A program made the translations under genes and the position numbers. Below the pieces are notes generated by a model. The model was not told the origin of the DNA, searched no databases, and worked only from the letters and a program-made list of their open reading frames with translations. Positions 27,637-35,972 of a stretch of 64,000 nt of DNA are shown one piece after another; position 1 is the first letter of the stretch; the number at the start of each line of letters is the position of its first letter. Source of the stretch: an uncultured Sphingomonadaceae bacterium (GTDB lineage: Bacteria; Pseudomonadota; Alphaproteobacteria; Sphingomonadales; Sphingomonadaceae); contig CAJXSN010000002.1 in NCBI GenBank assembly GCA_913060895.1, positions 124,001 to 188,000 of the forward strand, given 5' to 3'.

Positions 27637-29975
27637 GGCAGATGGATCATTGCAGTGGTCCCGACATCGCGCTCGGAATGGATTTCCAATGTCCCGCCAT
27701 GCAGCTCCACCAATTGCCGGGCGAGCGGAATGCCCAGTCCCTGACGCCGCTCCATTCCGCCACCGTTTCCGGCGGGGCGCAGACCGTCCATCGCGCGCGA
27801 CAGCTCCTCCGCCGTCATCCCCCGCCCATTGTCCGAGATCACAATACGCACGCCGTCTTTCTTACGTGACAAGTCCACCAGCAGCTTGCCACCTTTGGGT
27901 GTGGCTTCAAGAGCATTGTCGAGCAACTGCCCGACCGCCCGGCTAAGCTGGCGCGGATCAGCCTCCAGCTTTGCCGCCTGCGAACCGCGCAGATCCAGCG
28001 ACAGGCCTTTGTCCAGAATTGCCTGCTCCCGTTCACGGACGATGCCAGTTATGAAAGGCTGTAATTCCAGCTTCTGTTTGGCAATCGGCAGCAAGCCAGC
28101 CTCGCCTTGCGAGAGATCCAGCACATTCTCCACCTGCTCTGTCAGCCGCGCGACCGAATCGATGATGGCTTGCGTGTACTCGCGGGCCTGCGGCGTCAGC
28201 TCGCCTGCCACTCCGCCATCCAGTAGTTCGGCAAAGCCGCCAATAGAGGTGAGCGGTGTGCGGAACTCATAGGACATATTGGCCAGGAAACGCGTCTTGA
28301 CCTGATCCGCTGCCTCCAGCGCCTGATTGCGTTCGCGGAGGGCGGTCTCCGCCTGCTCATTCGCGGTAACGTCCAGGGCTGTCAGCAAGCCGTTGCCATC
28401 GGGTAACGGGACGCCTGCAAATTCCAGTGTCCGGCCATCAGCCATAGACAGCCGCCCTGCACGTTCTTTCCGGTCGAGGGTAGCGGAACGGATAGTCTCG
28501 CCTACGCTGCTGGCGCGGCGCGGCCGGGAGAGGTTCGGCGCAATCGCCTCCACCAGCTTGTCTGCACCCGGATGGGTGTCGAGCAATTCCTCCGTCACGC
28601 CCCAAGTGGCTGCAAAAGTCCTGTTCCAGACTTGCAATTTCCCATCGGGCGCGAACACCGCCAGCGCTTCGAACAGACTGTCGAAAGTGGCTGTGCGGGT
28701 GCGCAACATGGTATCGCGGGTGGCGGACAGAGCCAGATGTTCGGTGCGGTCTTCCGCGATCAGCATCAGTCCACCGTCGGGCATCGGTTGGGCGATGATC
28801 TGCAGGTGCGTACCATCTGGCAGGGGCCAGTTTTCATCCATAGCCTGGCCGCCAGAAAACCATGCGCTATGCTCTGTCCGCCATGCCGGAAAGTCGCGCA
28901 CTTCAGGGGTACGGCCTTCGTCGCGCGCTTCACTCAACCAGCGCTCGAACGCCATGCCCTGTGACCCACTGCCAGGACGAATTGAGAAAATACGGCGGAA
29001 AGGCTGATTGGCAAAAACGAGTTTCCGCTCTCCGTCGAACTGCGCCACACCCACCGAAAGGCGGTCCAGCATGGAACGCTGGGCCTGCGAATAGGCACGG
29101 TAATTGCGGGCCTGTTCCTCCATCTCCTGAATATCAACCGCGTAGCCGGCCACGCCTTCGCCCTGCACCGGCAAATCGCTCACTCGCAGGGCACGGCGTG
29201 TCCCGTCTATGGTCGCTTGGACCACCCGCTCTATCGGCTGGGATTGCTGCGCCGATTGTCCGGCGATTTGCGCGGCTGTCAGGCCGTCTACGGACTCGAT
29301 CAGCTCGATCTGGCGTTCGATCACGTCTTCCGCATTGCCGCCATCGACCGCTTCGACATAGGCCGTGTTCACCAGTCTCAGCCGCGTATCGGATCCCCTG
29401 AACCACATGGGCATCGGGGCCGCTTCGATCAGATTGACCAGCGCGGCAAAATCGCCTTTCGCGCGGCTCGTTTCCTCTCTCATTCGGGCAAGTTCAGTCT
29501 CGCCTTCGCTGAAGTCGAAGACCCATACGATCGCTGCCCCGCCCGGTGAAATTTGCGCATCGGCGAGGGTTCCGCGCAGGGCCAGACTGCGCTGTGATCC
29601 CGGCACGCTTAATTCCATCCGAAACGGCGCCGCTGTTTTCTGCGCGCGGCGGACGTGACCGGTCAGCTCTTCCAGCTGCTCGGTCGACAGTCCGGTCTCC
29701 TCGTCCTTGTGAAGTTCGCTAAGAAATTCAGGCAGTTCCGGCAAACCCAGCCAATGCGCCAGACGGTCCGAACCCTCGATCCGTCCGTCGCTTCGCACCA
29801 GCAGCGGAATTGCCGGAGCTTCATCGATCATCCGGGCCAGTCGCCGCGCAGCATGGCGGCTTGCCTCTGCCTGCCGATTCCGGCTGCCTGCTGTAATCAG
29901 CAACCCCGCCGCCGCCGCGGTCCACGCAGCCATCAGCAGGGCAAGGAAAACCATAGCGGTGGGCGATAAAGTCAT
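27633..29975 (-). CDS. divL: DivL-like PAS sensor pseudo-histidine kinase with Tyr in the H-box
   Basis: A 780-residue membrane-anchored signalling protein. One transmembrane segment (about 8-29) is followed by several PAS-like regions (about 45-155, 175-290, 300-410, 430-540), a HisKA dimerisation domain and a HATPase domain. The H-box reads MSYEFRTPLTSIGGF: the phospho-acceptor histidine is replaced by Tyr569. The ATPase boxes look intact (QLLDNALEA, ISDNGRGM, RQGLGIPLARQL). Caulobacter DivL also has a tyrosine at this site and controls CckA and CtrA. Size and the tsaE neighbour also fit. I chose the ATG at 29975, which places the membrane anchor at the N-terminus. Confidence 0.87.
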   Translation of the reverse strand: MTLSPTAMVFLALLMAAWTAAAAGLLITAGSRNRQAEASRHAARRLARMIDEAPAIPLLVRSDGRIEGSDRLAHWLGLPELPEFLSELHKDEETGLSTEQLEELTGHVRRAQKTAAPFRMELSVPGSQRSLALRGTLADAQISPGGAAIVWVFDFSEGETELARMREETSRAKGDFAALVNLIEAAPMPMWFRGSDTRLRLVNTAYVEAVDGGNAEDVIERQIELIESVDGLTAAQIAGQSAQQSQPIERVVQATIDGTRRALRVSDLPVQGEGVAGYAVDIQEMEEQARNYRAYSQAQRSMLDRLSVGVAQFDGERKLVFANQPFRRIFSIRPGSGSQGMAFERWLSEARDEGRTPEVRDFPAWRTEHSAWFSGGQAMDENWPLPDGTHLQIIAQPMPDGGLMLIAEDRTEHLALSATRDTMLRTRTATFDSLFEALAVFAPDGKLQVWNRTFAATWGVTEELLDTHPGADKLVEAIAPNLSRPRRASSVGETIRSATLDRKERAGRLSMADGRTLEFAGVPLPDGNGLLTALDVTANEQAETALRERNQALEAADQVKTRFLANMSYEFRTPLTSIGGFAELLDGGVAGELTPQAREYTQAIIDSVARLTEQVENVLDLSQGEAGLLPIAKQKLELQPFITGIVREREQAILDKGLSLDLRGSQAAKLEADPRQLSRAVGQLLDNALEATPKGGKLLVDLSRKKDGVRIVISDNGRGMTAEELSRAMDGLRPAGNGGGMERRQGLGIPLARQLVELHGGTLEIHSERDVGTTAMIHLP

Positions 29976-30028
29976 TGGGTTCCAGCTATGCGGGCAGCCA
30001 GCCCGATGCAACGGCTGCGCAAATGAAA

Positions 30029-30052
30029 AGCCCCCGCCAATCGGCAGGGGCT
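30029..30052 (-). terminator. rho-independent terminator after ahcY
   Basis: Read on the minus strand, a GC-rich stem of eight pairs with one mismatch (arms GCCCC.GCC and GGC.GGGGC) around a GATT loop is followed by TTTTC. It lies 66 bases past the ahcY stop codon and before the divL start. Confidence 0.75.
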
Positions 30053-30117
30053 CCTCTTTTAGCGAAAAAGTGCAACTACAGAAGCATAACCTTCTGTCTG
30101 CGACCAGTCGCGCTCTA

Positions 30118-31536
30118 TCAGTACCGGTAATGATCCGGTTTGAACGGGCCTTCCTGCGGCACACCGATGTAATCGGCCTGCTTGTTCGAAAGCTGGGTCA
30201 GCATCACGCCAAGCTTTTCAAGATGCAAGGCAGCGACCTTTTCATCAAGATGCTTGGGCAGAACATAGACATCGTTCTCGTACTGCTCGGGGTTCGTGTA
30301 CAACTCGATCTGGGCCAGCGTCTGGTTGGTGAAGCTGGCGCTCATCACGAAGCTGGGATGGCCGGTGCCGCAGCCCAGATTGACGAGACGGCCCTTGGCA
30401 AGAACCAGCAGGCTCTTGCCATCGGGGAAGGTGACCAGATCGGTGCCTTCCTTGATTTCCTTCCAGTCGTAATTGTCGAGCGCGGAAATCTGGATCTCGC
30501 TGTCGAAGTGGCCGATATTGCACACGATGGCCATGTTTTTCATCGCCTTCATGTGCTCGGCAGTGATGACGTCTTCGTTGCCGGTCGCGGTGCAGAAGAT
30601 GTCGGCGCGCTTCACGCCCTCTTCCATCGTCACGACTTCAAAGCCGTCCATCGCAGCCTGCAGTGCGCAGATCGGATCGATTTCGGTTACCATTACGCGG
30701 GCGCCGCCATCGCGCAGCGACGCAGCCGAACCCTTGCCGACGTCTCCGTAACCGGCAACGCAGGCGACCTTGCCGGCCAGCATCACATCGGTGGCGCGGC
30801 GGATGGCGTCGACCAGCGATTCCTTGCAACCATACAGATTGTCGAACTTCGACTTGGTCACGGAATCGTTCACGTTGATCGCGGGGAACGGCAGCTTGCC
30901 CTGCTTCGCAATCTGGTAAAGGCGCATCACGCCCGTGGTCGTTTCCTCGGACACGCCCTTGATATTCTGGACGCTCTTGGTGAGATAACCGGGCTTTTTC
31001 GCGACGTAAGCCTTCAACGCCTTCTGCATTTCGATTTCTTCGGCGTTCTGCGGATCGGGCATGGTTTCGCCCGCTTCCAGACGTGCGCCCCACAGCGCGA
31101 ACATGGTTGCATCGCCGCCATCGTCCAAAATCATATTGGCCGTCTGATCGGCGTCGTCTTCGGTCGACCAGTCGAAAATGCGGCCCACATAATCCCAGTA
31201 ATCCGCCAGCGTTTCGCCCTTGATGGCGAACACCGGAATGCCCTGATCGGCAATCGCTGCGGCGGCGTGATCCTGGGTGGAAAAAATGTTGCAGGTGGCC
31301 CAGCGGACTTCTGCGCCCAGTGCGGTCAGCGTTTCGATCAACACGGCGGTCTGGATCGTCATATGCAGCGAACCGGTGACGCGGGCACCCTTCAGCGGCT
31401 GCGCTGCGCCATATTCTTCGCGCAGGGCCATCAGGCCGGGCATTTCCGTTTCGGCAATCGCAATTTCGTCACGCCCATATTGGGCAAGGCCGATGTCTTT
31501 GATGATGTAGTCTTTGTCTGCAGTTGCAGTGGCCAT
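30118..31536 (-). CDS. ahcY: adenosylhomocysteinase
   Basis: A 472-residue NAD-dependent enzyme that hydrolyses S-adenosylhomocysteine to homocysteine and adenosine, regenerating the methyl cycle. Family signatures are [16 protein letters not shown] near the N-terminus, [17 protein letters not shown], the NAD-binding [11 protein letters not shown], and the C-terminal PDHYRY. The ATG at 31536 has a strong AAGGAG site eight bases upstream, so the longer in-frame extension is rejected. The 5' region holds an operator-like palindrome and alternative hairpins, listed separately. Confidence 0.97.
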   Translation of the reverse strand: MATATADKDYIIKDIGLAQYGRDEIAIAETEMPGLMALREEYGAAQPLKGARVTGSLHMTIQTAVLIETLTALGAEVRWATCNIFSTQDHAAAAIADQGIPVFAIKGETLADYWDYVGRIFDWSTEDDADQTANMILDDGGDATMFALWGARLEAGETMPDPQNAEEIEMQKALKAYVAKKPGYLTKSVQNIKGVSEETTTGVMRLYQIAKQGKLPFPAINVNDSVTKSKFDNLYGCKESLVDAIRRATDVMLAGKVACVAGYGDVGKGSAASLRDGGARVMVTEIDPICALQAAMDGFEVVTMEEGVKRADIFCTATGNEDVITAEHMKAMKNMAIVCNIGHFDSEIQISALDNYDWKEIKEGTDLVTFPDGKSLLVLAKGRLVNLGCGTGHPSFVMSASFTNQTLAQIELYTNPEQYENDVYVLPKHLDEKVAALHLEKLGVMLTQLSNKQADYIGVPQEGPFKPDHYRY

Positions 31537-31561
31537 AATATGCTCCTTAGGGAATGGCGCG

Positions 31562-31593
31562 GCCCGCGATGCGGGCTGCAAAATGTTGCCCGC
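31562..31593 (-). promoter_or_regulatory. ahcY leader with mutually exclusive hairpins
   Basis: Three six-base segments lie just upstream of the ahcY ribosome-binding site. On the minus strand they read GCGGGC (31593-31588), GCCCGC (31576-31571) and GCGGGC (31567-31562). The central segment can pair with either flank but not both: with the distal one across an 11-base loop, or with the proximal one across a 3-base loop. This is an arrangement seen in attenuators. It matches no riboswitch family I can recognise. Confidence 0.4.
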
Positions 31594-31622
31594 GCAATAG
31601 CGGGGTGACTGCCCAAGAGCAA

Positions 31623-31642
31623 ATATAAAGATATCCTTATAT
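31623..31642. promoter_or_regulatory. palindromic operator upstream of ahcY
   Basis: The 20-base near-perfect palindrome ATATAAAGATATCCTTATAT, with one mismatched pair, lies 87-106 bases before the ahcY ATG. It resembles the operator I associate with the ArsR-family S-adenosylhomocysteine regulator SahR and its relatives in proteobacteria, but that recall is uncertain. No regulator gene is adjacent. Confidence 0.55.
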
Positions 31643-31744
31643 CGTGAATTCAACCTCTACGCCGTGTCCGCATTTTCCTTGCGCGCCGGGTGGTTGCAAC
31701 GCCGCTAATCTTGCGCCCGAAAAATCTACCGCCTTCGCCTCGTC

Positions 31745-31772
31745 TTGCAACCAAAGTGCGGCGACCTATGTT
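31745..31772 (+). promoter_or_regulatory. candidate promoter of the peroxiredoxin gene
   Basis: TTGCAA (31745-31750) and TATGTT (31767-31772) are separated by 16 bases and lie 47 bases upstream of the peroxiredoxin ATG. Apart from this, the ahcY leader and the operator, I see nothing in the 282-base gap between the two genes. Confidence 0.3.
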
Positions 31773-31818
31773 CTAGGTTCACCTCCCCGCCCCCTCCATT
31801 CAAGGATTTTCAACCGAC

Positions 31819-32298
31819 ATGACTATCTCCAAAGGCGACACCCTCCCCGACGTAAAAATGACGAAAGCCACCGATGCTGGCCCCGAAGCGGTACAGTCTT
31901 CGGAATTTTTCGCTGGCCGCAAGGTAGCGCTGTTCGCGGTGCCCGGCGCGTTCACGCCGACCTGCTCTGCCAAGCACCTGCCAGGCTATGTCGATAAATC
32001 TGCAGAACTGAAGGCCAAGGGCGTGGATGAAATCGTCTGCACATCGGTCAACGATCCATTCGTCATGGGCGCATGGAACAAGGCAGATGGCGGAGAAGAC
32101 ATCACCATGCTGGCAGACGGCAATGGGGATTTCGCAGAAGCTATCGGCCTGACGATGGACGGCAGCGGCTTTGGCCTTGGCCAGCGCAGCCAGCGTTATT
32201 CGATGATTGTCGATGACGGGAAAGTCGTCGAACTGAATGTCGAAGAGCCCGGCGATTTCTCCGTTTCAAGTGCGGAGCACCTGCTCGGCCAGCTTTAG
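31819..32298 (+). CDS. peroxiredoxin (Prx5-type redoxin)
   Basis: A 159-residue thiol peroxidase. The peroxidatic cysteine is in VPGAFTPTCSAKHLPGY (Thr-Pro-Thr-Cys), and SVNDPFVMGAW and LGQRSQRYSMIVDDG are typical of the Prx5/AhpE-like redoxin family, which reduces hydrogen peroxide and alkyl hydroperoxides using thioredoxin or glutathione. It starts 282 bases from the divergent ahcY and is closed by a strong terminator. Confidence 0.93.
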   Translation: MTISKGDTLPDVKMTKATDAGPEAVQSSEFFAGRKVALFAVPGAFTPTCSAKHLPGYVDKSAELKAKGVDEIVCTSVNDPFVMGAWNKADGGEDITMLADGNGDFAEAIGLTMDGSGFGLGQRSQRYSMIVDDGKVVELNVEEPGDFSVSSAEHLLGQL

Positions 32299-32321
32299 TA
32301 CGCGGCAATTCAGACGATACG

Positions 32322-32349
32322 AAAGGGCGCCCTTTGCGGCGCCCTTTTT
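32322..32349 (+). terminator. rho-independent terminator after the peroxiredoxin gene
   Basis: A perfect ten-base stem AAAGGGCGCC / GGCGCCCTTT encloses a six-base loop (CTTTGC) and runs into TTTTT. It lies 24 bases after the peroxiredoxin stop and 17 bases before the convergent folE stop, so it may serve both directions. Confidence 0.85.
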
Positions 32350-32365
32350 GTATCGGAAACGCCTT

Positions 32366-32974
32366 TTAGTATCCCATCAGGCTCAGCACTTCCTTGCGGC
32401 TGCGCTGGTCTTCCAGAAACGTACCCATCATGCGGCTGGTGACCATTGAAACGCCGGGCGTGCGGACCCCGCGAGCAGTCATGCAGGCATGGCTGGCATC
32501 GATCACCACGGCGACGCCGCGCGGCTCCAGATGTTGCCAGATGCATTCGGCCACTTCGGCAGTCAGGCGTTCCTGGATCTGCAAGCGCCGGGCATAGCCG
32601 TGCAATACGCGGGCCAGCTTCGAAATGCCGACCACCTTGTCCGTCGGCAGATAGGCGATCGCGGCCTTGCCGATTATCGGGGCCATGTGATGTTCGCAGT
32701 GGCTTTGAAACGGAATGTCTTTCAGCAGCACGATTTCTTCGTAACCGCCCACTTCTTCGAACACGCGGGACAGATGCACTGCCGGGTCATGTTCGTACCC
32801 CTGGCAGTATTCCTTCCACGCGCGGGCAACCCGTTTCGGGGTGTCCAGCAGACCTTCGCGTTCCGGATCGTCGCCTGTCCATTTGATCAGTGTGCGAATT
32901 GCGTCCTGCACATCCTGTGGCACATCGGGTTTGCCCAACGGGTTGTCTTCATCAGGGCCGACAAGACTGCTCAT
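32366..32974 (-). CDS. folE: GTP cyclohydrolase I
   Basis: A 202-residue enzyme converting GTP to 7,8-dihydroneopterin triphosphate, the first step of folate synthesis. The zinc-site region is FQSHCEHHMAPIIGKAAIAY, and ISKLARVLHGYARRLQIQE and the later CMTARGVRTPG (second zinc cysteine) are family signatures, so this is the canonical zinc type FolE. The start overlaps the stop of the upstream phospholipase-D-like gene by four bases, indicating co-translation. Confidence 0.96.
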   Translation of the reverse strand: MSSLVGPDEDNPLGKPDVPQDVQDAIRTLIKWTGDDPEREGLLDTPKRVARAWKEYCQGYEHDPAVHLSRVFEEVGGYEEIVLLKDIPFQSHCEHHMAPIIGKAAIAYLPTDKVVGISKLARVLHGYARRLQIQERLTAEVAECIWQHLEPRGVAVVIDASHACMTARGVRTPGVSMVTSRMMGTFLEDQRSRKEVLSLMGY

Positions 32975-34554
32975 GTTTTCTTCCTCTTCAATCGATCCCG
33001 CAGCCGCGCAAGACGGCTACCTTCGCGGAACAGCCCCCCGTGGGCATACGGTTCGAACATATCGTCCGGATTTTCAGGGTCCAGAAACTGGGCTTCGGCC
33101 AGGGTTTCCTCCGTCTTCCCCAGCTCGGGTATCACGAAGGGGCGCAGTTGCCGAATGCCGTCCTGTCCCAGACGCTCTATTGCCTGATGCATCGATCCCA
33201 GTGAACCGGTCACTTCGGCCATAGTTTCCTCGCTCACCCCGCAATGTTCGGCCAGCAGCGAAAACCGCAGGTTCTTGATGGTATCTTCGAAACCCCGTTC
33301 GCGATTGGCTTTCCGCCCGCAATCGACGAAGACATCGCATTCGCTATCCAGCCCCATCGACCGATTGTTGAGATTGGCCGATCCAATCCGCAAGATGCGG
33401 TCGTCCACGATCATCAGCTTGGCGTGAATGTAGATCGACTTTTCACCCGACCATGCAACATACAGCTTGAACCTGTCTTTCGTATCGGCTTCTTCGATCA
33501 GCCTTGCGATGGCAGAGCGGGCGTGATCCATCGCCTGCATTTCCAGCCAGCCTTCCGCGTGCTCGGGATGGACCAGCACGATTTCTGGAGGATCATCCTC
33601 TCGCAGTCTTGAGATAATGGCGTCGGCAATCTTGCGCGATGTGAAATACTGGTTTTCAATGTAGATGAACCGCTTCGCCCCGGCGATCTGGTTCAGCATC
33701 AGCGTTTCGATTTCGGCGATTGCGGACACGTCTTCATATTCAGCGCGCGTCCGGGCGATACCGATTTCCACATCCTCGAACTCGACAGCCAGTTTATCGG
33801 GCCAGAGGCTTGTTTCGGCCGGCACCAGATTTTCCAGCGGATCGGCGCCGGCCCGCTCCCACCGGGCACGGCACAGGCCTGAAAGCACTTCGGCAACCTC
33901 GCCTTCCATCATGAAGGTCACGTCGTGCCACGGGCCGTAAGGCTGGCCCCGTGGCCGCTTACGCTTTGGCTCGATCTCCGTATGTGCGCGGGTGTCCCAG
34001 CGATCATGCGTCAGATCGATGCCGCCGCACACGGCCAGCTTCTCGTCCAGAACGGCCAGTTTCTGATGATGCGTGCAACCGACCGGATGTTTGGTATCGA
34101 ATTTGAAATTGATCTGCCGTTTCGGCCACATCCGTACCAGATCCAGCACCATCGAACCGCGCGTGCTCAGCTGGAATATCGAAAGACCCCATTTCAGGAT
34201 ATTGATCTGCAAATCATCGCGATTGCGCGTGAGCCACAGCAGAAACCCTCCCAGTCGCGCTGGGTAGGATGCGTCCACCGGTCTTTCATACCAGCGCCTG
34301 CCCTGCGTCAGGTGAATGCGGGTGTCGAAATCCCAACCGATCAGCATGATCCGCCGCCGGGCATTCAGCATCGCCTGCTGCATATGGGCGAAATAACCCT
34401 CGGCATCGATGATAACCGATGCGCGCTCTGCCGTGGCATAACGCCAGACGCCCGGCTCGACAGATGTGTCGAGGCCGGGCGCGTCGCTATTCGTATCGGT
34501 ATCGTCTTTGCCGCTTTTCACTGCAGCGGGCCTAGCAGTCTTATTCCTTGGCAT
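32971..34554 (-). CDS. phospholipase D / cardiolipin synthase-like protein
   Basis: A 527-residue protein with two HKD motifs: HHQKLAVLD (His163, Lys165, Asp170) and HAKLMIVDD (His377, Lys379, Asp384), each followed by a conserved GS/GG-N region (RIGSANLNNRSMGLDSECD). This architecture supports phosphatidyltransferase or phosphodiesterase activity. Unlike classical cardiolipin synthases it lacks N-terminal membrane helices, so it may be a soluble or peripheral PLD. It overlaps the hemerythrin-like gene by 14 bases and folE by four. Confidence 0.85.
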   Translation of the reverse strand: MPRNKTARPAAVKSGKDDTDTNSDAPGLDTSVEPGVWRYATAERASVIIDAEGYFAHMQQAMLNARRRIMLIGWDFDTRIHLTQGRRWYERPVDASYPARLGGFLLWLTRNRDDLQINILKWGLSIFQLSTRGSMVLDLVRMWPKRQINFKFDTKHPVGCTHHQKLAVLDEKLAVCGGIDLTHDRWDTRAHTEIEPKRKRPRGQPYGPWHDVTFMMEGEVAEVLSGLCRARWERAGADPLENLVPAETSLWPDKLAVEFEDVEIGIARTRAEYEDVSAIAEIETLMLNQIAGAKRFIYIENQYFTSRKIADAIISRLREDDPPEIVLVHPEHAEGWLEMQAMDHARSAIARLIEEADTKDRFKLYVAWSGEKSIYIHAKLMIVDDRILRIGSANLNNRSMGLDSECDVFVDCGRKANRERGFEDTIKNLRFSLLAEHCGVSEETMAEVTGSLGSMHQAIERLGQDGIRQLRPFVIPELGKTEETLAEAQFLDPENPDDMFEPYAHGGLFREGSRLARLRDRLKRKKT

Positions 34555-35032
34555 CGCCCTTTTTTTCCGGGGTCACTTCGGCGCTCTCTTGCTCTTCTTC
34601 TTTTCGGCGGTCGAACACCTTTTCCATATGGGCAATGTCGTCATCGTTCAGATGCTTTTCAAAATCGGGGAAGTGATCCTCTTCCTCTTCATTGATGTGA
34701 TGCCGGTAGTCGTGATCCAGTTGTTTGAACTTGGCCATCCACGCAGAAGAGGACATGTCCGTGGCCGCCAGATCGTTCAGTGCCTCGTTCAGCTCGTGAT
34801 GCTCGGCAACGGAGTGGCGCGTTTCATCCGTGGTCGGCGGCTTGCGAAGCATGGTCGAATAAAGCGCCTGCTCTTCTGCAGCGGCGTGGCTTTTCACTTC
34901 CTTGGTGAATTTTTCCAGCAGATCCTTGCGGCGGTCGGTCTCGCCGGAGGTGTCGGCCATTTCGTCGAGCAGCTTGCGATGATCGTCGTGGTCTTCTTTC
35001 AGGCGGGCGAAAATGCCTTCTGCATTGGACAT
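34541..35032 (-). CDS. hemerythrin HHE-domain protein
   Basis: A 163-residue acidic, mostly helical protein. Metal-ligand positions of the HHE family are visible in KEDHDDHRKLLDEM (N-terminal His pair), SHAAAEEQALY, VAEHHELNEAL and LDHDYRHHINEEEEDHFP. Such domains carry a di-iron centre and sense or bind oxygen or nitric oxide; the role here is unknown. The ATG at 35032 follows a good AAAGGA site. The in-frame extension to 35107 reads through the leader and is rejected. Confidence 0.88.
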   Translation of the reverse strand: MSNAEGIFARLKEDHDDHRKLLDEMADTSGETDRRKDLLEKFTKEVKSHAAAEEQALYSTMLRKPPTTDETRHSVAEHHELNEALNDLAATDMSSSAWMAKFKQLDHDYRHHINEEEEDHFPDFEKHLNDDDIAHMEKVFDRRKEEEQESAEVTPEKKGDAKE

Positions 35033-35105
35033 GGAATTTCCTTTCAAGGTGTTTGCTAGCTTAACACTGCGAAAGGCTTGAAAGTTCCACCTGCGCGCAA
35101 GAACC

Positions 35106-35143
35106 AAAAAAGGGACCGGCCCTGTCGGACCGGTCCCTTTTTA
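35106..35143 (-). terminator. bidirectional terminator after tRNA-Arg
   Basis: AAAAAGGGACCGG and CCGGTCCCTTTTT form a 13-base perfect stem around a ten-base loop. On the minus strand it starts immediately after the tRNA-Arg CCA end and separates the tRNA from the hemerythrin-like gene. Confidence 0.85.
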
Positions 35144-35220
35144 TGGTGCACCCGGAAGGATTCGAACCTCCGGCCCCCTGATTCGTAGTCAGGTACTCTA
35201 TCCAGCTGAGCTACGGGTGC
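35144..35220 (-). tRNA. tRNA-Arg (anticodon ACG)
   Basis: A 77-nt cloverleaf on the minus strand, with acceptor arms GCACCCG (35220-35214) and CGGGTGC (35154-35148). The D-arm contains AGCTCAGCTGGATAGAG, the anticodon loop CTACGAA has ACG at 35186-35184, the T-arm contains GGTTCGAATCC, the discriminator is A, and CCA is encoded at 35146-35144. The A34 anticodon would need deamination to inosine by TadA, which is not in this window. Confidence 0.97.
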
Positions 35221-35234
35221 GCATTGGAGGTGGG

Positions 35235-35263
35235 CACATACGGGCGCTCTACTGCGTTGGCAA
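35235..35263 (-). promoter_or_regulatory. candidate promoter of tRNA-Arg
   Basis: On the minus strand TTGCCA (35263-35258) and TATGTG (35240-35235) are 17 bases apart, 14 bases before the tRNA 5' end. It overlaps the 3' end of mutT. The -35 hexamer and spacer length equal those before tRNA-Asn. Confidence 0.45.
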
Positions 35264-35713
35264 TCCCCTTTCCCCTGTAATCATGCGTTCGCGGGCAATC
35301 ATTGCATCAAGCAATTCACGATCAAGCGGCGACATGGCGAGGCGCGCTGCCGTGCAGGGCGAAAACCAGTCCCACTTGCCGCCTTCCAGCGACTGCGGAG
35401 TTCCGCCGAATTCCGACGTGGTGAAGAGGAGCAGGAGAATTTCTCGCTCGCCGTCGCCGGCCTTGCGCGCGGCCTTCCCCACGGCAAATGATAGCGGCGC
35501 CAACGACGCGGCGCTCAGGGCGAGTCCGCATTCTTCGCTGATTTCACGCACCAGTGCCGAACGCGCGTCTTCGCCGAGCTCCACCTTGCCACCGGGAAAT
35601 TCCCACAGACCGGCGTGATCACCGCCCTCCGGGCGGCAATGCAGCAGAACCGAGCCATTTGCGCGGGTGATGGCTGCAGCCACAACCACAAGAGGTGTCA
35701 GGTTTTTTTCCAT
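35249..35713 (-). CDS. mutT: NUDIX hydrolase, MutT-type 8-oxo-dGTP diphosphatase
   Basis: A 154-residue protein with a complete Nudix box spanning residues 41-64 (GGKVELGEDARSALVREISE and the following ECGL), matching GX5EX7REUXEEXGU. LLHCRPEGGDHAGLWEFPGG is the MutT-like approach to the box. MutT removes oxidised dGTP from the nucleotide pool. Other Nudix substrates cannot be excluded. The ATG at 35713 is 80 bases from the start of the first pilin gene on the other strand. Confidence 0.88.
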   Translation of the reverse strand: MEKNLTPLVVVAAAITRANGSVLLHCRPEGGDHAGLWEFPGGKVELGEDARSALVREISEECGLALSAASLAPLSFAVGKAARKAGDGEREILLLLFTTSEFGGTPQSLEGGKWDWFSPCTAARLAMSPLDRELLDAMIARERMITGERGLPTQ

Positions 35714-35792
35714 ATGCTCCCGCCATTTTTACACATTCTTTACGCTGACACCCGATTTAGCCGCCTATCTAGGGCAATTCACAGGTGGCCAT

Positions 35793-35972
35793 ATGCGCAA
35801 TTATCTAAAAGCAATTCTGGCCGATACGTCGGGGGCGACCGCTATCGAATACGGTCTGATCCTCGCGCTGGTCTTTCTGGCTGTCATCGCTGCGGTGGCC
35901 GGGGTCGGGACAGAAACCATAGTATTGTGGGACACAGTTTCGGCCAAGATGGTCGAGGCAGGCGGGTCCTGA
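35793..35972 (+). CDS. Flp/Fap pilin component (copy 1)
   Basis: A 59-residue type IVb pilin of the Flp family. A short basic leader (MRNYLKAILADTSG) is followed by ATAIEYGLILALVFLAVIAA: the predicted prepilin-peptidase site is after Gly14, the mature chain carries the conserved Glu-Tyr pair, and a single hydrophobic helix follows. Flp pilins form adhesive tad pili, but no tad secretion gene is in the window. The ATG at 35793 places the leader correctly. Confidence 0.92.
   Translation: MRNYLKAILADTSGATAIEYGLILALVFLAVIAAVAGVGTETIVLWDTVSAKMVEAGGS

Noticed and set aside
29959-31608. 549-codon plus-strand frame
   Set aside because: It is antisense to ahcY and has no recognisable domain. The same applies to the 474-codon frame antisense to gor and the 425-codon frame antisense to rhlE.
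31537-31622. Known SAM or SAH riboswitch upstream of ahcY
   Set aside because: The conserved cores I know for the SAH, SAM-II and SAM/SAH families are not visible. Only the alternative hairpins are reported.
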